The notes beneath the pieces are model-generated. The model saw nothing but the letters and a program-made list of their open reading frames with translations. It had not been told where the DNA came from and ran no database searches. The position numbers and the translations under genes are program-made. This document shows, in pieces, positions 55,111 to 64,000 of a DNA stretch of 64,000 nt. Every line of letters starts with the position of its first letter. Positions within the stretch are counted from its first letter, which is position 1. Source of the DNA: Pseudomonas brassicacearum subsp. brassicacearum. GTDB taxonomy: Bacteria; Pseudomonadota; Gammaproteobacteria; Pseudomonadales; Pseudomonadaceae. Location: contig NZ_VZPJ01000010.1 in the NCBI RefSeq assembly GCF_008801605.1, positions 62,001 to 126,000 on the forward strand. The letters are read 5' to 3'.

Positions 55111-57570
55111 TCAGCGGAACGTGCCGGGGGCCTTGAATAACAACGGCTGGGGCCGGGCCGGCCGACATTGCAACGTGTCGCAGGTAAACAATTGCGGGCG
55201 TTCGATCACATACCCCTGAGCGTAATCCACCCCTATTTCCAGCAATGCCTGCTCGATCTGGGCGGTTTCAACAAACTCGGCAATCGTGCGCTTACCCATG
55301 ACGTGGCCGATGTGATTGATCACTTCGACCATTGCACGGTTAATCGGGTCGTCCAGCATATCCTTTACGAAACTCCCGTCGATCTTCAGGAAGTCTACAG
55401 GTAAATGTTTCAGGTAAGCGAATGAAGACATTCCGGCGCAAAAGTCATCCAGCGAGAAGTAACATCCCAAGCTCTTGAGTTCATTGATAAAGCGGATCGC
55501 ACTGCCCAAATTCGAAATAGCGCTGGTTTCTGTAATTTCAAAACAAATCATTTCCGGCGGAATCGAGTAGGCCGCGAACTGTTTACGCAGGAAATCGAGG
55601 AACGCCTGATCTCCGATCGTTGTGCCTGACAGATTGATCGCACACATCGCCATGGGCCCCTGTCGCGAATCATTCAGGCACTGGCGGATGATCTTGAAGA
55701 CATTCTCCACCACCCAACGGTCCAGGGAGGTCATCAGGCCGTAGCGTTCCGCCGCGGGAATGAAGCTGTCCGGCAGGATCATCCGCCCGGCTTCGTCATG
55801 CAGGCGTAGCAGGATCTCAATGTGCCCGCCACCATGCTCGCCCGGGCCCAACGCGGCGATTTCCTGGGCGTAGAGGCAGAAGCGATTTTCCTCCAGGGCC
55901 ATGTGCAAGCGCTGGACCCAGGCCATTTCGCCAAAACGCAGGGACAGCTCCGAGTCGTCGGCATGATAGACCTGGACCCGGTTGCGGCCCTTTTCCTTGG
56001 CCATGTAGCAGGCCATGTCGGCAGCCCGCAGGGACGCCTCGAGGGTCGTCGGCGTCTGGGCGATATGCACCAGGCCGATGCTCACGGTGGTCACGAACGG
56101 CCGGCCCTTCCAGACAAAGTGCAGGTTCTGCACGGTCTGGCGCAGCCCTTCGGCAATCTTTTCCGCCGCTTCCGGCGAACAGTTCTCCAGCAAGATCCCG
56201 AACTCATCCCCGCCCAGCCGGGCCAGGGTGTCGTTTTCCCGCAGCCCTGATTGCAGCAAGGCGCAGATATGGCGCAACAATTCGTCACCCGCTGCATGGC
56301 CGCAGGTGTCGTTGACCAGCTTGAACTGGTCCAGGTCGAGAAACATCAAGGCATGGCGCCCGACCTGGCGAGTGAGGTTGTGCAAGGCCTGCTCGAGGCG
56401 ATATTCGAATTCCCGGCGGTTGGCCAGGCCAGTCAGGGCGTCATGGGTGGCCTGCCACGACAGGTTGGCGATGTATTGGCGTTCCTGGGTCATGTCATGC
56501 AACACCAGCACAGCGCCGCTGACCTTGCCCGCATGACGGATTGGCGCGCCCACCAGGGTGACCGACACGGTACTGCCATCCAGGCGCTGGATCAGTTTGG
56601 AATGTTCGCTGGCACCGCTGAGCCGACCGCTGAGGATGTGCTCGATCAGGGTCAACCCCTCGGTCTGGGCATTGTCATCGAGCAAATTGAACAGCGCCGC
56701 CAGGGGCAAGCCCGTGGCGTGTTCGGCTTTCCAATGGGTCATCGCTTCGGCAGCGGGGTTCATGTAGGCGATGGCGCCCTCGACGTCGGTGGTGATGACC
56801 CCGTCGCCAATGGATTGCAGGGTGATCTGCGCCCGCTCTTTCTCCATCTGCAGCGCGTTGGCGAACACCTGCCGCTGGGCGAGCAGTTTATGGGTGCGCA
56901 ACAACGCCAGGACGATCAATCCCAGGGCAGTGGCGAAATTGGTCACCAGCAGGAGCCGCAGGATAAAACGCGAGCCCTCGCCCAGTGCGTCGCTGAATGC
57001 CTTGGCAGCCGGGGTAACGGAATCGTTGATCGCAAATATCTGGGCCTTCCAGCCGCGGATATCCACTTCCGACGCCTGGCCTGCGGCAATGCTGCTGTGC
57101 ATCTGCCGGGCGACGTTATCCAGCTCGATCAGGTAGCCGTCGCCCACCGTCCAGAGATCGATGGCTTCTTCCAGGTAACTGAAGTGGCGAAAATTGAGGT
57201 ACAACCAGATCACGCTGGACACGTCATCAGGATGGTTGCCACCTTGGAGAATCCCGGCCCGTGCGGCTTCGAGATCCGGCGGCTTGCGGTCCAGCGCCAC
57301 CCGCAGTTCATGGCCGCCCTCGGGGACGGCGATGGCTTGCTGGTATTTGCGGAAAATCGCCTCGTCGCGGCTGTCGGCGTAGAGATTGAGGTAATAGATG
57401 GCGTCTTTCTGGCCCTTGGACCAGAGACTCTCCCCCGCCACATAGCCGCGAACGGCGGACAGCACGTAAAGGCTGACGCCGCCAAGCAATGCCTGAAATA
57501 GCACGACGGCGATAAAGGGCCAGACGATGCCCAGCAGCCGTGGTGTTCCGAGAGTCTGCTTTTGCTTCAT
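55111..57570 (-). CDS. Membrane PAS-GGDEF-EAL cyclic-di-GMP protein
   Basis: 819 residues: helix at about 10-32, periplasmic sensor region to about 190, second helix about 195-215, PAS domain (about 230-345, ITLQSIGDGVITTDVEG), GGDEF domain with ARLGGDEFGILL and an intact REND inhibitory site, and a C-terminal EAL domain. In the EAL domain the signature reads EILLR; FEITET, DDFCAG (Cys for the usual Gly) and KIDGSFV are present, so hydrolysis of c-di-GMP is plausible. Dual function possible. ATG at 57570 preceded by AAGGGA. Situated next to undA, no shared transcript evident (44-base gap). Confidence 0.9.
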   Translation of the reverse strand: MKQKQTLGTPRLLGIVWPFIAVVLFQALLGGVSLYVLSAVRGYVAGESLWSKGQKDAIYYLNLYADSRDEAIFRKYQQAIAVPEGGHELRVALDRKPPDLEAARAGILQGGNHPDDVSSVIWLYLNFRHFSYLEEAIDLWTVGDGYLIELDNVARQMHSSIAAGQASEVDIRGWKAQIFAINDSVTPAAKAFSDALGEGSRFILRLLLVTNFATALGLIVLALLRTHKLLAQRQVFANALQMEKERAQITLQSIGDGVITTDVEGAIAYMNPAAEAMTHWKAEHATGLPLAALFNLLDDNAQTEGLTLIEHILSGRLSGASEHSKLIQRLDGSTVSVTLVGAPIRHAGKVSGAVLVLHDMTQERQYIANLSWQATHDALTGLANRREFEYRLEQALHNLTRQVGRHALMFLDLDQFKLVNDTCGHAAGDELLRHICALLQSGLRENDTLARLGGDEFGILLENCSPEAAEKIAEGLRQTVQNLHFVWKGRPFVTTVSIGLVHIAQTPTTLEASLRAADMACYMAKEKGRNRVQVYHADDSELSLRFGEMAWVQRLHMALEENRFCLYAQEIAALGPGEHGGGHIEILLRLHDEAGRMILPDSFIPAAERYGLMTSLDRWVVENVFKIIRQCLNDSRQGPMAMCAINLSGTTIGDQAFLDFLRKQFAAYSIPPEMICFEITETSAISNLGSAIRFINELKSLGCYFSLDDFCAGMSSFAYLKHLPVDFLKIDGSFVKDMLDDPINRAMVEVINHIGHVMGKRTIAEFVETAQIEQALLEIGVDYAQGYVIERPQLFTCDTLQCRPARPQPLLFKAPGTFR

Positions 57571-57760
57571 GAGGTCCCTTGCACAGGTATTGCCGGATGA
57601 ACACCCGCCAGAATTCCGCTCCTGACTCAATAGCCTAGGCTAGTTTTCGACCCTTCGAATGAATGGATGAACAGATCGACAGACTTTGCGTGGAATTCAG
57701 AAAAATCGGCGTGTTTGCCTGCTTTTTTTCCGATACTAAGCGCAGAAAAGCGCTAGAAAC

Positions 57761-59587
57761 TCAAGGCTGCTGAATCTGTTGCAAATGACCATAGAGTCGG
57801 GCGTACAGGCCACCTTCGGCAATCAGCTGCAAATGGTCGCCGTCTTCGGCGATTTGCCCACCGTCGAACACCAATACCCGATCGGCCTGCTTCACCGCCG
57901 AGAGCCGGTGGGCGATGATCAGCGTGGTGCGTGCGCTCAAAAAACGCGCCAATGCCTGGTGAAGGTTGTACTCGGTGGCAGCGTCCAGTGCCGAGGTGGC
58001 TTCGTCGAGAATCACCACCCGCGGATCGGCCAATACCATGCGGGCGATAGCCAGCCGTTGACGCTGTCCGCCCGAAAGCCGCACCCCGGAACGTCCAACG
58101 ACGCTCTCCAGGCCCTGGGGCAGCGCCCGTACGGTGGCATCGAGCTGGGCGATTTCCAGAGCCCGCCAGCAGTCGTCGTCACTGCACTCACGGCCCATGG
58201 CGAGGTTGGCCCGCACCGTGTCGTTGAACAGCGCCGGATGTTGCAACACCACCGCAACATTCTCCCGGATGGTCTCCAGGCCGATCTCCTGCTGCGTGGC
58301 GCCACCGAAACGAATGCTGCCCGATTGCGGCGTGTACAGCCCCAGTAACAACTGCACCAGGGTGCTCTTGCCGCCGCCGCTGGCCCCGACGATGGCGACT
58401 TTCTCGCCCGGCGAGATGGACAGGTTCAACTGGTTGAGCACCAGCTCCTCGCCGTAGCCGAAACTCAACCCCTGGATCTCGATGCCCACCGTGTCACGGC
58501 CCTTGAACGGATCGACAACGCCCGTGTACTGGGGCTCGTCGGCCCGGGCCAGCAGTTCATTGATCCGGTTCAAGGCACCGCCAGCGGCGTAATAGGCGTA
58601 CTGCAGGTTCAACAGTTGCTCGACCGGCCCGATCATGAACCAGAGGTAGCTGAAGACCGCCAGCATCTGGCCGATGGACAGGTCGGAAAACACCACGGTG
58701 AGCATGGCCGCCGCGCGAAAAATATCGATGCCGAACTGGAACAGCAAACCACTGGCGCGGTTCGAGGCGTCGGTCTTCCACTGCGAACTCACGGCGTAAT
58801 CACGGACCTCCTTGGCGCGCATTCCCAAGCGGCCAAGGAAGTAACCCTGGCGGTTACCAGCGCGCACTTCCTGGATGGCATCCAGGGTTTCGGTCAAGGC
58901 CTGGGTGAAGCGCGAGGTACTGTCGTTCTCCAGTTTCTTGAGGTGCTTGACCCGCTTGCCCAACTGCACCGTGGCGTAGATCACCAGCGGATTGAACAGC
59001 AGGATCAGCAGCGCCAGCTCCCAGTGCATCCACACCAGGATCCCGGCGGTACCCACCAGGGTCAGCATCGCCACAAGGAAACGACTGAGGGTTTCGCCGA
59101 TGAATTTGTCCAGGGTGTCCAGGTCGGTGACCAGGTGGGCCGCCACGGTGCCGCTGCCCAGGCTTTCGTATTCGCCCAGGGAAATTCGTTTGAGACGTTC
59201 GATCAACCGGATGCGAATGCGATAGACGATGTCCTTGGCCAACCGGGCGAACAAGCGCGCCTGCACCACGTTGAACAGCAATGCGCCACAGCGCAGGGCC
59301 AGGGTTACCAGCAACATCAGCCCGATGTAGCCGGCCGCGCGCTGCCAGCCCATGGGCAACGCCTGGTTCATGACTTTCAGGGCCGCATCGCCATGCCCCA
59401 GCAGGACTTCATCCACCAGCAACGGCAATAGCAACGGGATCGGCACGCTGCACAGCGTCGCCAGCACGGCCACGCCGTTGGCGATCCACAGGGCTTTTTT
59501 ATGCTTGAGGGCCAGGCGACGGATTTCCGCCCAACTCAACCGGTCGATGCGCTGCGAGGCCGATGTATCTGGCGGCCGGTCAGGCAC
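57761..59587 (-). CDS. ABC exporter, fused membrane and ATPase domains
   Basis: 608 residues: six-helix membrane domain (about 30-320) and ATPase domain (about 365-600) with Walker A GASGGGKST, signature LSGGQRQRLAIARM, Walker B VVILDEATSALD and switch His in IIAHRL. Half-transporter of the MsbA/multidrug type, works as a dimer. Substrate unknown. Its start overlaps the stop of the DsbA-like gene by 8 bases. Confidence 0.9.
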   Translation of the reverse strand: MPDRPPDTSASQRIDRLSWAEIRRLALKHKKALWIANGVAVLATLCSVPIPLLLPLLVDEVLLGHGDAALKVMNQALPMGWQRAAGYIGLMLLVTLALRCGALLFNVVQARLFARLAKDIVYRIRIRLIERLKRISLGEYESLGSGTVAAHLVTDLDTLDKFIGETLSRFLVAMLTLVGTAGILVWMHWELALLILLFNPLVIYATVQLGKRVKHLKKLENDSTSRFTQALTETLDAIQEVRAGNRQGYFLGRLGMRAKEVRDYAVSSQWKTDASNRASGLLFQFGIDIFRAAAMLTVVFSDLSIGQMLAVFSYLWFMIGPVEQLLNLQYAYYAAGGALNRINELLARADEPQYTGVVDPFKGRDTVGIEIQGLSFGYGEELVLNQLNLSISPGEKVAIVGASGGGKSTLVQLLLGLYTPQSGSIRFGGATQQEIGLETIRENVAVVLQHPALFNDTVRANLAMGRECSDDDCWRALEIAQLDATVRALPQGLESVVGRSGVRLSGGQRQRLAIARMVLADPRVVILDEATSALDAATEYNLHQALARFLSARTTLIIAHRLSAVKQADRVLVFDGGQIAEDGDHLQLIAEGGLYARLYGHLQQIQQP

Positions 59588-60215
59588 AGGTCGCGCGCTC
59601 CAGCCAGCGGCCCAGCAAAGGCGACAGTTGGCTCAGGGGCTGGTAACCGTTGGTCAACAAGGCCAACTGCCCATCACGCTCGGCCAACAGTGTGGGGAAT
59701 CCGGCAATGCCCAGGTCCTGTACCCAGGTGAAATCCGCAGCGGTGGCCGCATGTTGGTCGGCGCGGTCGAAGGCCGCGGCGAATTCGATGCGGGGCAGCC
59801 CGGCCTGTTCGGCCAACTCCACCAGCACGCTGGCGTGGGTCACGTCGCGGCCTTGCACATAAAAAGCCTGCTGGATCAACTTCACCAACTTCCAGGCCAG
59901 GTCCGGGGCCAGGCTGCGGGCCGTCACCAGTGCCCGGCAGGCAGGCTCGGTGTCGTAGACAAAACCGTCCGGCAATGCGCCTTCAAGCTTGAAAGGCTGG
60001 CCGGTGGCCTGGGTGACCGCCTGCCAGTGTTCAAGAATGTAGCGACGGGTGGTCGGCTCCAGCGCCGAACCGCTGCCAGTGCGCAAACCACCCACCACCA
60101 GGTGCAACTCCACCCCCGCGGCATGCGCCTGCTCTACCAACGCCTCGGCCACCGGCGCAAAGCCCCAGCACCAGGAGCACATCGGGTCCATCACATAGAG
60201 CAGGCGTGACGCCAT
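59580..60215 (-). CDS. DsbA-family (FrnE-like) thioredoxin-fold protein
   Basis: 211 residues. Redox motif CSWC in DPMCSWCWGFAP (C12-C15), followed by the helical insertion of the DsbA fold; no signal peptide, so cytoplasmic, as in FrnE and 2-hydroxychromene isomerase relatives. Three bases after trhO in transcription order. Function not known. Confidence 0.85.
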   Translation of the reverse strand: MASRLLYVMDPMCSWCWGFAPVAEALVEQAHAAGVELHLVVGGLRTGSGSALEPTTRRYILEHWQAVTQATGQPFKLEGALPDGFVYDTEPACRALVTARSLAPDLAWKLVKLIQQAFYVQGRDVTHASVLVELAEQAGLPRIEFAAAFDRADQHAATAADFTWVQDLGIAGFPTLLAERDGQLALLTNGYQPLSQLSPLLGRWLERATCA

Positions 60216-60218
60216 GGT

Positions 60219-61160
60219 TCAAGCCTCTGAAGATGTTTGCTTGTAGTTGTAGCCGATCGGGTGCGGCATGTTGCGAGCCTTGGCCAACTCGATCTGCTTC
60301 TGCCGGTCGATGGCGCTGCGACGGGTCTTCTCGCTCAGTTTATCCCAGCAATGCGGGCAACTGATGCCAGGCACATAGTGCTCCGAGGCGCGGTCTTCTA
60401 CGCTTACCGGGGTACGACAAGCGTGACATTGATCGTAGTCCCCTTCGCTGAGGTCGTGGCGAACAGTCACGCGGTTGTCGAACACGAAGCAGTCGCCGCG
60501 CCACTTGGTTTCTTCCTGGGGGACCTCTTCGAGGTATTTCAGGATGCCGCCCTTGAGGTGATAGACCTCGTCGAAACCCTGGCCGAGCATGTAGCTGGAG
60601 GCTTTTTCACAACGAATGCCGCCGGTGCAGAACATCGCGACTTTCTTGTGCCTGGCCGGGTCGAAGTTGGCCTTGATGTACTCAGGGAATTCACGAAAGC
60701 TGGTGGTCTTGGGGTCGATGGCGCCCTCGAAGGTGCCGATGGACACTTCGTAATCGTTACGGGTGTCGATCAACAACACTTCCGGATCGCTGATCAGCGC
60801 GTTCCAGTCCTGCGGTTCGACATAAGTGCCGACCTGCTTGTTAGGGTCCACGCCTTCGACGCCGAGGGTGACGATTTCTTTCTTGAGCTTGACCTTGGTG
60901 CGGTAGAACGGCTGCTCATCGCAGTACGACTCTTTATGGTCGATGTCGATCATGCGCGGATCGTTCTTGAGCCAGGCCAGCAGGCCGTCGATGCCTTCGC
61001 GAGTGCCGGAGACCGTGCCGTTGATGCCTTCTTCGGCGATCAGCAACGTGCCTTTGATGCCGTTGTCGAGCATGGCCTTGAGCAAGGGCTCACGCAGCTC
61101 GACATAATCTTCCAGGGTGACGAACTTATACAGTGCCGCCACGACAATGGGTTGTGCCAT
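60219..61160 (-). CDS. trhO: Rhodanese-family tRNA U34 hydroxylase TrhO
   Basis: 313 residues. N-terminal acylphosphatase-like domain (LLIAEEGINGTVSGT), central rhodanese domain with active-site FCTGGIRCEKAS (Cys about 181), and a C-terminal zinc-type region (CHACRTPVS, GISCPHCW). TrhO makes 5-hydroxyuridine at the wobble base of certain tRNAs. GGAG before ATG. Confidence 0.94.
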   Translation of the reverse strand: MAQPIVVAALYKFVTLEDYVELREPLLKAMLDNGIKGTLLIAEEGINGTVSGTREGIDGLLAWLKNDPRMIDIDHKESYCDEQPFYRTKVKLKKEIVTLGVEGVDPNKQVGTYVEPQDWNALISDPEVLLIDTRNDYEVSIGTFEGAIDPKTTSFREFPEYIKANFDPARHKKVAMFCTGGIRCEKASSYMLGQGFDEVYHLKGGILKYLEEVPQEETKWRGDCFVFDNRVTVRHDLSEGDYDQCHACRTPVSVEDRASEHYVPGISCPHCWDKLSEKTRRSAIDRQKQIELAKARNMPHPIGYNYKQTSSEA

Positions 61161-61204
61161 GGGTGTTTCTCCAGGTGGCTACCCTCGTAAAGGGTGAACC
61201 GGAT

Positions 61205-61237
61205 GCGAAAAAAAACGCGCCGAGTGAGCGGCGCGTT
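61205..61237 (-). terminator. Rho-independent terminator between bolA and trhO
   Basis: Arms AACGCGCCG (61214-61222) and CGGCGCGTT (61229-61237); on the minus strand the stem is followed by a run of eight T. It would end the bolA transcript before trhO. Confidence 0.85.
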
Positions 61238-61309
61238 GCGGATTCTAACAAAAAACAGGAGGGGTGCAGACAGCGATTGCTGTGCGCAACAGTGCCGTGA
61301 GGATCACTC

Positions 61310-61384
61310 TGTGGGAGCAAGGCCCTGTGGGAGAAAAGCTTTGCTCCCACAGGTGCTCACTCCCATAGGGCTTTGCTCCCACAG
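61310..61384. repeat. Cluster of three REP half-palindromes
   Basis: REP cores TGTGGGAGCAAGG (61310), CTTTGCTCCCACAG (about 61339) and CTTTGCTCCCACAG again (61371-61384) in a row, in the gap between bolA and the terminator. An odd number of copies suggests partial duplication of a REPIN. Confidence 0.75.
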
Positions 61385-61415
61385 ACTCAAGGCTTTGCCA
61401 TCCACCGCAGCCCAA

Positions 61416-61715
61416 TCAGTGCTTGCTGCCACCGGCACACGTCGGCGAAGCCGGGGCCGCGTCGATCTGCGCCCATTCTTCGGGGGTGTAGGTGTGCAGC
61501 GCCAACGCATGGAACTCACCCATCAGCTCGCCCAGCGTGCCGTAGACCTTCTGGTGGCGCTTGACGCGATTGAGCCCTTCGAACTGCTGGCTGACCACCA
61601 CGGCCTTGAAGTGGGTCTGCAGGCCACGGCTGTGCATGTGGCTTTCATCCAGCACTTGCAAATACTCGGGCTGCAAGAGCCCGAGTGTCGATTCGATGCG
61701 TTGTTGCATGCTCAT
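61416..61715 (-). CDS. BolA-family protein
   Basis: 99 residues, class II KH-like BolA fold. The hallmark FEGLNRVKRHQKVYGTLGELM with the conserved His and HALALHTYTPEEW are present; the tail has an extra CAGG. BolA proteins pair with monothiol glutaredoxins to handle Fe-S clusters and affect shape. GGAG six bases before ATG. Twelve bases after the DUF2059 gene, so likely one operon. Confidence 0.9.
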   Translation of the reverse strand: MSMQQRIESTLGLLQPEYLQVLDESHMHSRGLQTHFKAVVVSQQFEGLNRVKRHQKVYGTLGELMGEFHALALHTYTPEEWAQIDAAPASPTCAGGSKH

Positions 61716-61727
61716 ACCAGGCTCCGC

Positions 61728-62255
61728 TTACGGCTTTTTCTTGGCAGGGGCAGGGGCGGCGCCTTTTGGCTCGAGCTCGGCCGTCATGTCCGCCAGCAGC
61801 TTGTTGACCACCGGTACCGCGCTTTCAAGCTTGGCCTGGGTCAGTTGGGCCGATTGCTGGGTCAGCTGCGGCATTTTTTCCAGGACTTTCTTGCCCAGTG
61901 GCGATTGATAGAAAGCGACCAGGTCCTTGAGCTCAGATTCGCTGAAGTTGCTGGTGTAGAGCTTGACCATGTCCGGCTTGAGCTTGTTCCAGCCGATGGC
62001 TTGGTCCAACGCGGCATTGGCCTTGGCCTGGTAGGTTTCCAGGGTGGCTTTTTTCGACTCAGGGGCCTTGGTCTGTTCAAAGCGCTGGGCAAACATCTGC
62101 TGCACTTGCATGTATACCGGAGTGCCCAGTTTGTCAGCGTGCGCCAGGGTCAGGAACGCTTCGGCGCTGGCGTTGTGGCTGGCGGTATCGGCGAAAACAG
62201 GGCCGCTGGCACACACCAGAGCAACTGCGGTACAGATGGCACGAAGACGGGTCAT
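61728..62255 (-). CDS. Secreted DUF2059 protein
   Basis: 175 residues with a signal peptide (cut about after PVFA). The mature part is all-helical and carries the DUF2059 pattern ESELKDLVAFYQSPLGKKV. Tail is Pro/Ala/Lys-rich (PKGAAPAPAKKKP). Start ATG at 62255 chosen because AAGGA is six bases upstream; an ATG five codons earlier overlaps that site. Function unknown. Confidence 0.83.
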   Translation of the reverse strand: MTRLRAICTAVALVCASGPVFADTASHNASAEAFLTLAHADKLGTPVYMQVQQMFAQRFEQTKAPESKKATLETYQAKANAALDQAIGWNKLKPDMVKLYTSNFSESELKDLVAFYQSPLGKKVLEKMPQLTQQSAQLTQAKLESAVPVVNKLLADMTAELEPKGAAPAPAKKKP

Positions 62256-62446
62256 CGAGTTTCCTTTCATTACAGGCGAGGTAAAACCCCAAGGGCGACC
62301 ATTCTGCGCCTAAAAAACGCTGGGCCTCAACCCCGATGCTTGCCGGGTCCGATTGACGGGCCGAACCCATCGCTCCTAGATTGAGGGAACCGGCGCCGCC
62401 CATCTGGGCCTAAACTGCGCATTCAGCCCTTAAGGAGTTTGACCCG

Positions 62447-63841
62447 ATGAGCCGTATCGAAACCGACAGCCTTGGCCAGGTTGAAGTCCCGGACGACGCC
62501 TACTGGGGCGCCCAGACGCAGCGTTCCATGATCAACTTCGCCATTGGCAACGAACGCATGCCGCTGTCGGTGTTGCACGCATTGGCACTGATCAAGAAAG
62601 CCGCCGCGCGGGTCAATGATCGCAATGGCGACCTCCCCGCCGACATCGCCCGCCTGATCGAACAGGCCGCCGACGAAGTGCTGGCCGGCCAGCATGACGA
62701 CCAGTTTCCACTGGTGGTCTGGCAGACCGGCAGCGGAACCCAGAGCAACATGAACGTCAACGAGGTGATCGCCGGGCGCGCCAACGAACTGGCCGGCAAC
62801 CCTCGCGGCGGCAAGAGCCCGGTGCACCCCAACGACCACGTCAACCGCTCGCAGAGTTCCAACGACTGCTTCCCCACTGCGATGCACATTGCTGCCGCCC
62901 AGGCCGTCCACCAGCAATTGCTTCCGGCCATCAGCGAGCTTTCCGGTGGCCTGGCGGAACTGGCGGCGCGCCACATGAAACTGGTCAAGACCGGCCGAAC
63001 CCACATGATGGATGCCACGCCAATCACCTTCGGCCAGGAACTGTCGGCGTTCATTGCTCAACTCGATTACGCCGAACGGGCGATCCGCGCCACGCTACCG
63101 GCGGTCTGCGAACTGGCCCAGGGCGGCACGGCAGTCGGCACCGGGCTCAATTCACCCCATGGTTTCGGCGAAGCGATTGCCGCTGAACTGGCGGCGCTGT
63201 CGGGCCTGCCGTTCGTCACCGCGCCGAACAAGTTTGCCGCGCTGGCCGGCCATGAACCCCTGACGTCCCTGTCTGGCGCGCTGAAAACCCTCGCCGTGAC
63301 CTTGATGAAGATTGCCAACGACCTGCGCCTGCTGGGCTCCGGACCACGGGCCGGGTTCGCCGAGGTGAAACTGCCGGCCAACGAACCGGGCAGTTCCATC
63401 ATGCCCGGCAAGGTCAACCCGACCCAGTGCGAAGCCTTGTCGATGCTGGCCTGCCAGGTCATGGGCAACGACGTGACCATCGGTTTTGCCGCCAGCCAGG
63501 GGCATTTGCAGTTGAACGTGTTCAAACCGGTGATCATCCACAACCTGCTGCAATCGATTCGCCTGCTGGCCGATGGCTGCAGCAACTTCCAGCAGCACTG
63601 CATCGCCGGGCTCGAGCCGGATGCCGAGCAGATGGCCGCGCATCTGGAGCGTGGGTTGATGCTGGTGACTGCGCTGAACCCGCACATCGGCTACGACAAG
63701 TCTGCGGAAATCGCCAAGAAAGCCTACGGCGAAGGCTTGACCCTGCGTGAGGCGGCGCTGCAACTGGGGTACCTGACCGATGAAGAGTTCGATGCCTGGG
63801 TGCGGCCGGAGAATATGCTGGAGGCCGGTAGCCAGGGTTAA
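62447..63841 (+). CDS. fumC: Class II fumarate hydratase
   Basis: 464 residues of the fumarase/aspartase superfamily. Signature GSSIMPGKVNPTQCE (about 312-326), TGSGTQSNMNVNEV and TVGTG-like GTAVGTGLNSP, and HPNDHVNRSQSSND with the substrate-binding Asn. TCA cycle, iron-free and oxidant-resistant fumarase. AAGGAG before the ATG. In P. aeruginosa two such genes exist; I cannot tell which this matches. Confidence 0.95.
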   Translation: MSRIETDSLGQVEVPDDAYWGAQTQRSMINFAIGNERMPLSVLHALALIKKAAARVNDRNGDLPADIARLIEQAADEVLAGQHDDQFPLVVWQTGSGTQSNMNVNEVIAGRANELAGNPRGGKSPVHPNDHVNRSQSSNDCFPTAMHIAAAQAVHQQLLPAISELSGGLAELAARHMKLVKTGRTHMMDATPITFGQELSAFIAQLDYAERAIRATLPAVCELAQGGTAVGTGLNSPHGFGEAIAAELAALSGLPFVTAPNKFAALAGHEPLTSLSGALKTLAVTLMKIANDLRLLGSGPRAGFAEVKLPANEPGSSIMPGKVNPTQCEALSMLACQVMGNDVTIGFAASQGHLQLNVFKPVIIHNLLQSIRLLADGCSNFQQHCIAGLEPDAEQMAAHLERGLMLVTALNPHIGYDKSAEIAKKAYGEGLTLREAALQLGYLTDEEFDAWVRPENMLEAGSQG

Positions 63842-63846
63842 CGCCA

Positions 63847-63931
63847 GTCCCCCTGCTCGCGATGGGGCCGGCAGGCTCGACATCTCTATTGCCTGTCAGG
63901 CCGCCATCGCGAGCAGGCTCGCTCCCACAGG
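63847..63931. repeat. REPIN after fumC
   Basis: Inverted REP cores CCCCTGCTCGCGATGG (63849-63864) and CCATCGCGAGCAGGCTCGCT (63904-63923), between convergent genes. Confidence 0.8.
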
Positions 63932-63934
63932 GGG

Positions 63935-64000
63935 CTAATGCCCCACGCGCCGGGCCCTGAGCCCGGCGATCAGCGACGGGCCCAGGGCAACCAGCGCCGA
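63935..64000 (-). CDS. C-terminal tail of a gene running off the window
   Basis: Minus-strand open frame to a TAG at 63935-63937; the 21 visible residues (SALVALGPSLIAGL then a basic RARRVGH tail) look like the last helix of a membrane transporter. Too short to name. Confidence 0.4.
   Translation of the reverse strand, partial: SALVALGPSLIAGLRARRVGH

Overview
The window reads as a chromosomal segment of a fluorescent Pseudomonas of the P. fluorescens/P. protegens type. The grounds are the housekeeping order serC-pheA-hisC-tyrA/aroA-cmk-rpsA-ihfB beside gyrA, the fused TyrA-AroA protein, GyrA with Thr83, an undA-type undecene synthase gene, high GC with strong GC3 in the core genes, and many short REP/REPIN palindromes of the fluorescent Pseudomonas kind.

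Layout. 1-2391: end of an amine/amino-acid permease, a small membrane protein and a DUF1989 gene. 2773-6966 (+): an AT-richer six-gene glycan cassette (WbqC-like, GtrB/ArnC-like GT2, methyltransferase, NeuD-like acyltransferase, beta-propeller protein, EamA/SMR half-transporter). 7026-7361: comEA. 7477-35206 (all genes on the minus strand): the O-antigen locus, in the classical Pseudomonas position between ihfB and wbpM. In transcription order it holds wzz, wbpA, wbpB, wbpD, wbpE, wzx, wzy, a GT2, an lfnA/wbuX-hisH-hisF amidotransferase set, fnlA-fnlB-fnlC, a wbuB-like GT4, wbpV-like, wbpL-like and wbpM. Then follow a membrane protein, wecE and a second wbpM. A decayed acyltransferase/SGNH pseudogene lies on the + strand between wecE and the downstream wbpM. 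35395-49035 (minus): lapA-like gene, ihfB, a lipoprotein, rpsA, cmk, tyrA-aroA, hisC, pheA, serC, gyrA, mtnA. 49142-54123 (+): mtaD-like deaminase, ubiG, mupP, yciK-like SDR, a GGDEF diguanylate cyclase. 54263-62255 (minus): undA, a GGDEF/EAL protein, an ABC exporter, a DsbA-like protein, trhO, bolA, a DUF2059 protein. 62447-63841 (+): fumC, followed by the tail of one more gene.

How the O-antigen genes fit together. WbpA, WbpB, WbpE and WbpD would make UDP-GlcNAc3NAcA. FnlA, FnlB and FnlC would make UDP-L-FucNAc. LfnA with HisH/HisF would convert N-acetyl to acetamidino (L-FucNAm). WbpM with the WbpV-like reductase would make UDP-D-QuiNAc (or FucNAc), which WbpL loads on undecaprenyl phosphate. 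The main block has one initiating transferase and two glycosyltransferases (WbuB-like and GT2), so a trisaccharide repeat is the simplest prediction. Wzx, Wzy and Wzz would flip, polymerise and set chain length. WecE and the 619-residue membrane protein look like an added module that could put a 4-amino-4,6-dideoxy sugar on the chain. The + strand cassette at 2.8-7.0 kb is the least explained part of the window and the best candidate for an undescribed glycan-modifying system. These pathway statements are inferences from gene families; no structure is known to me for this strain.
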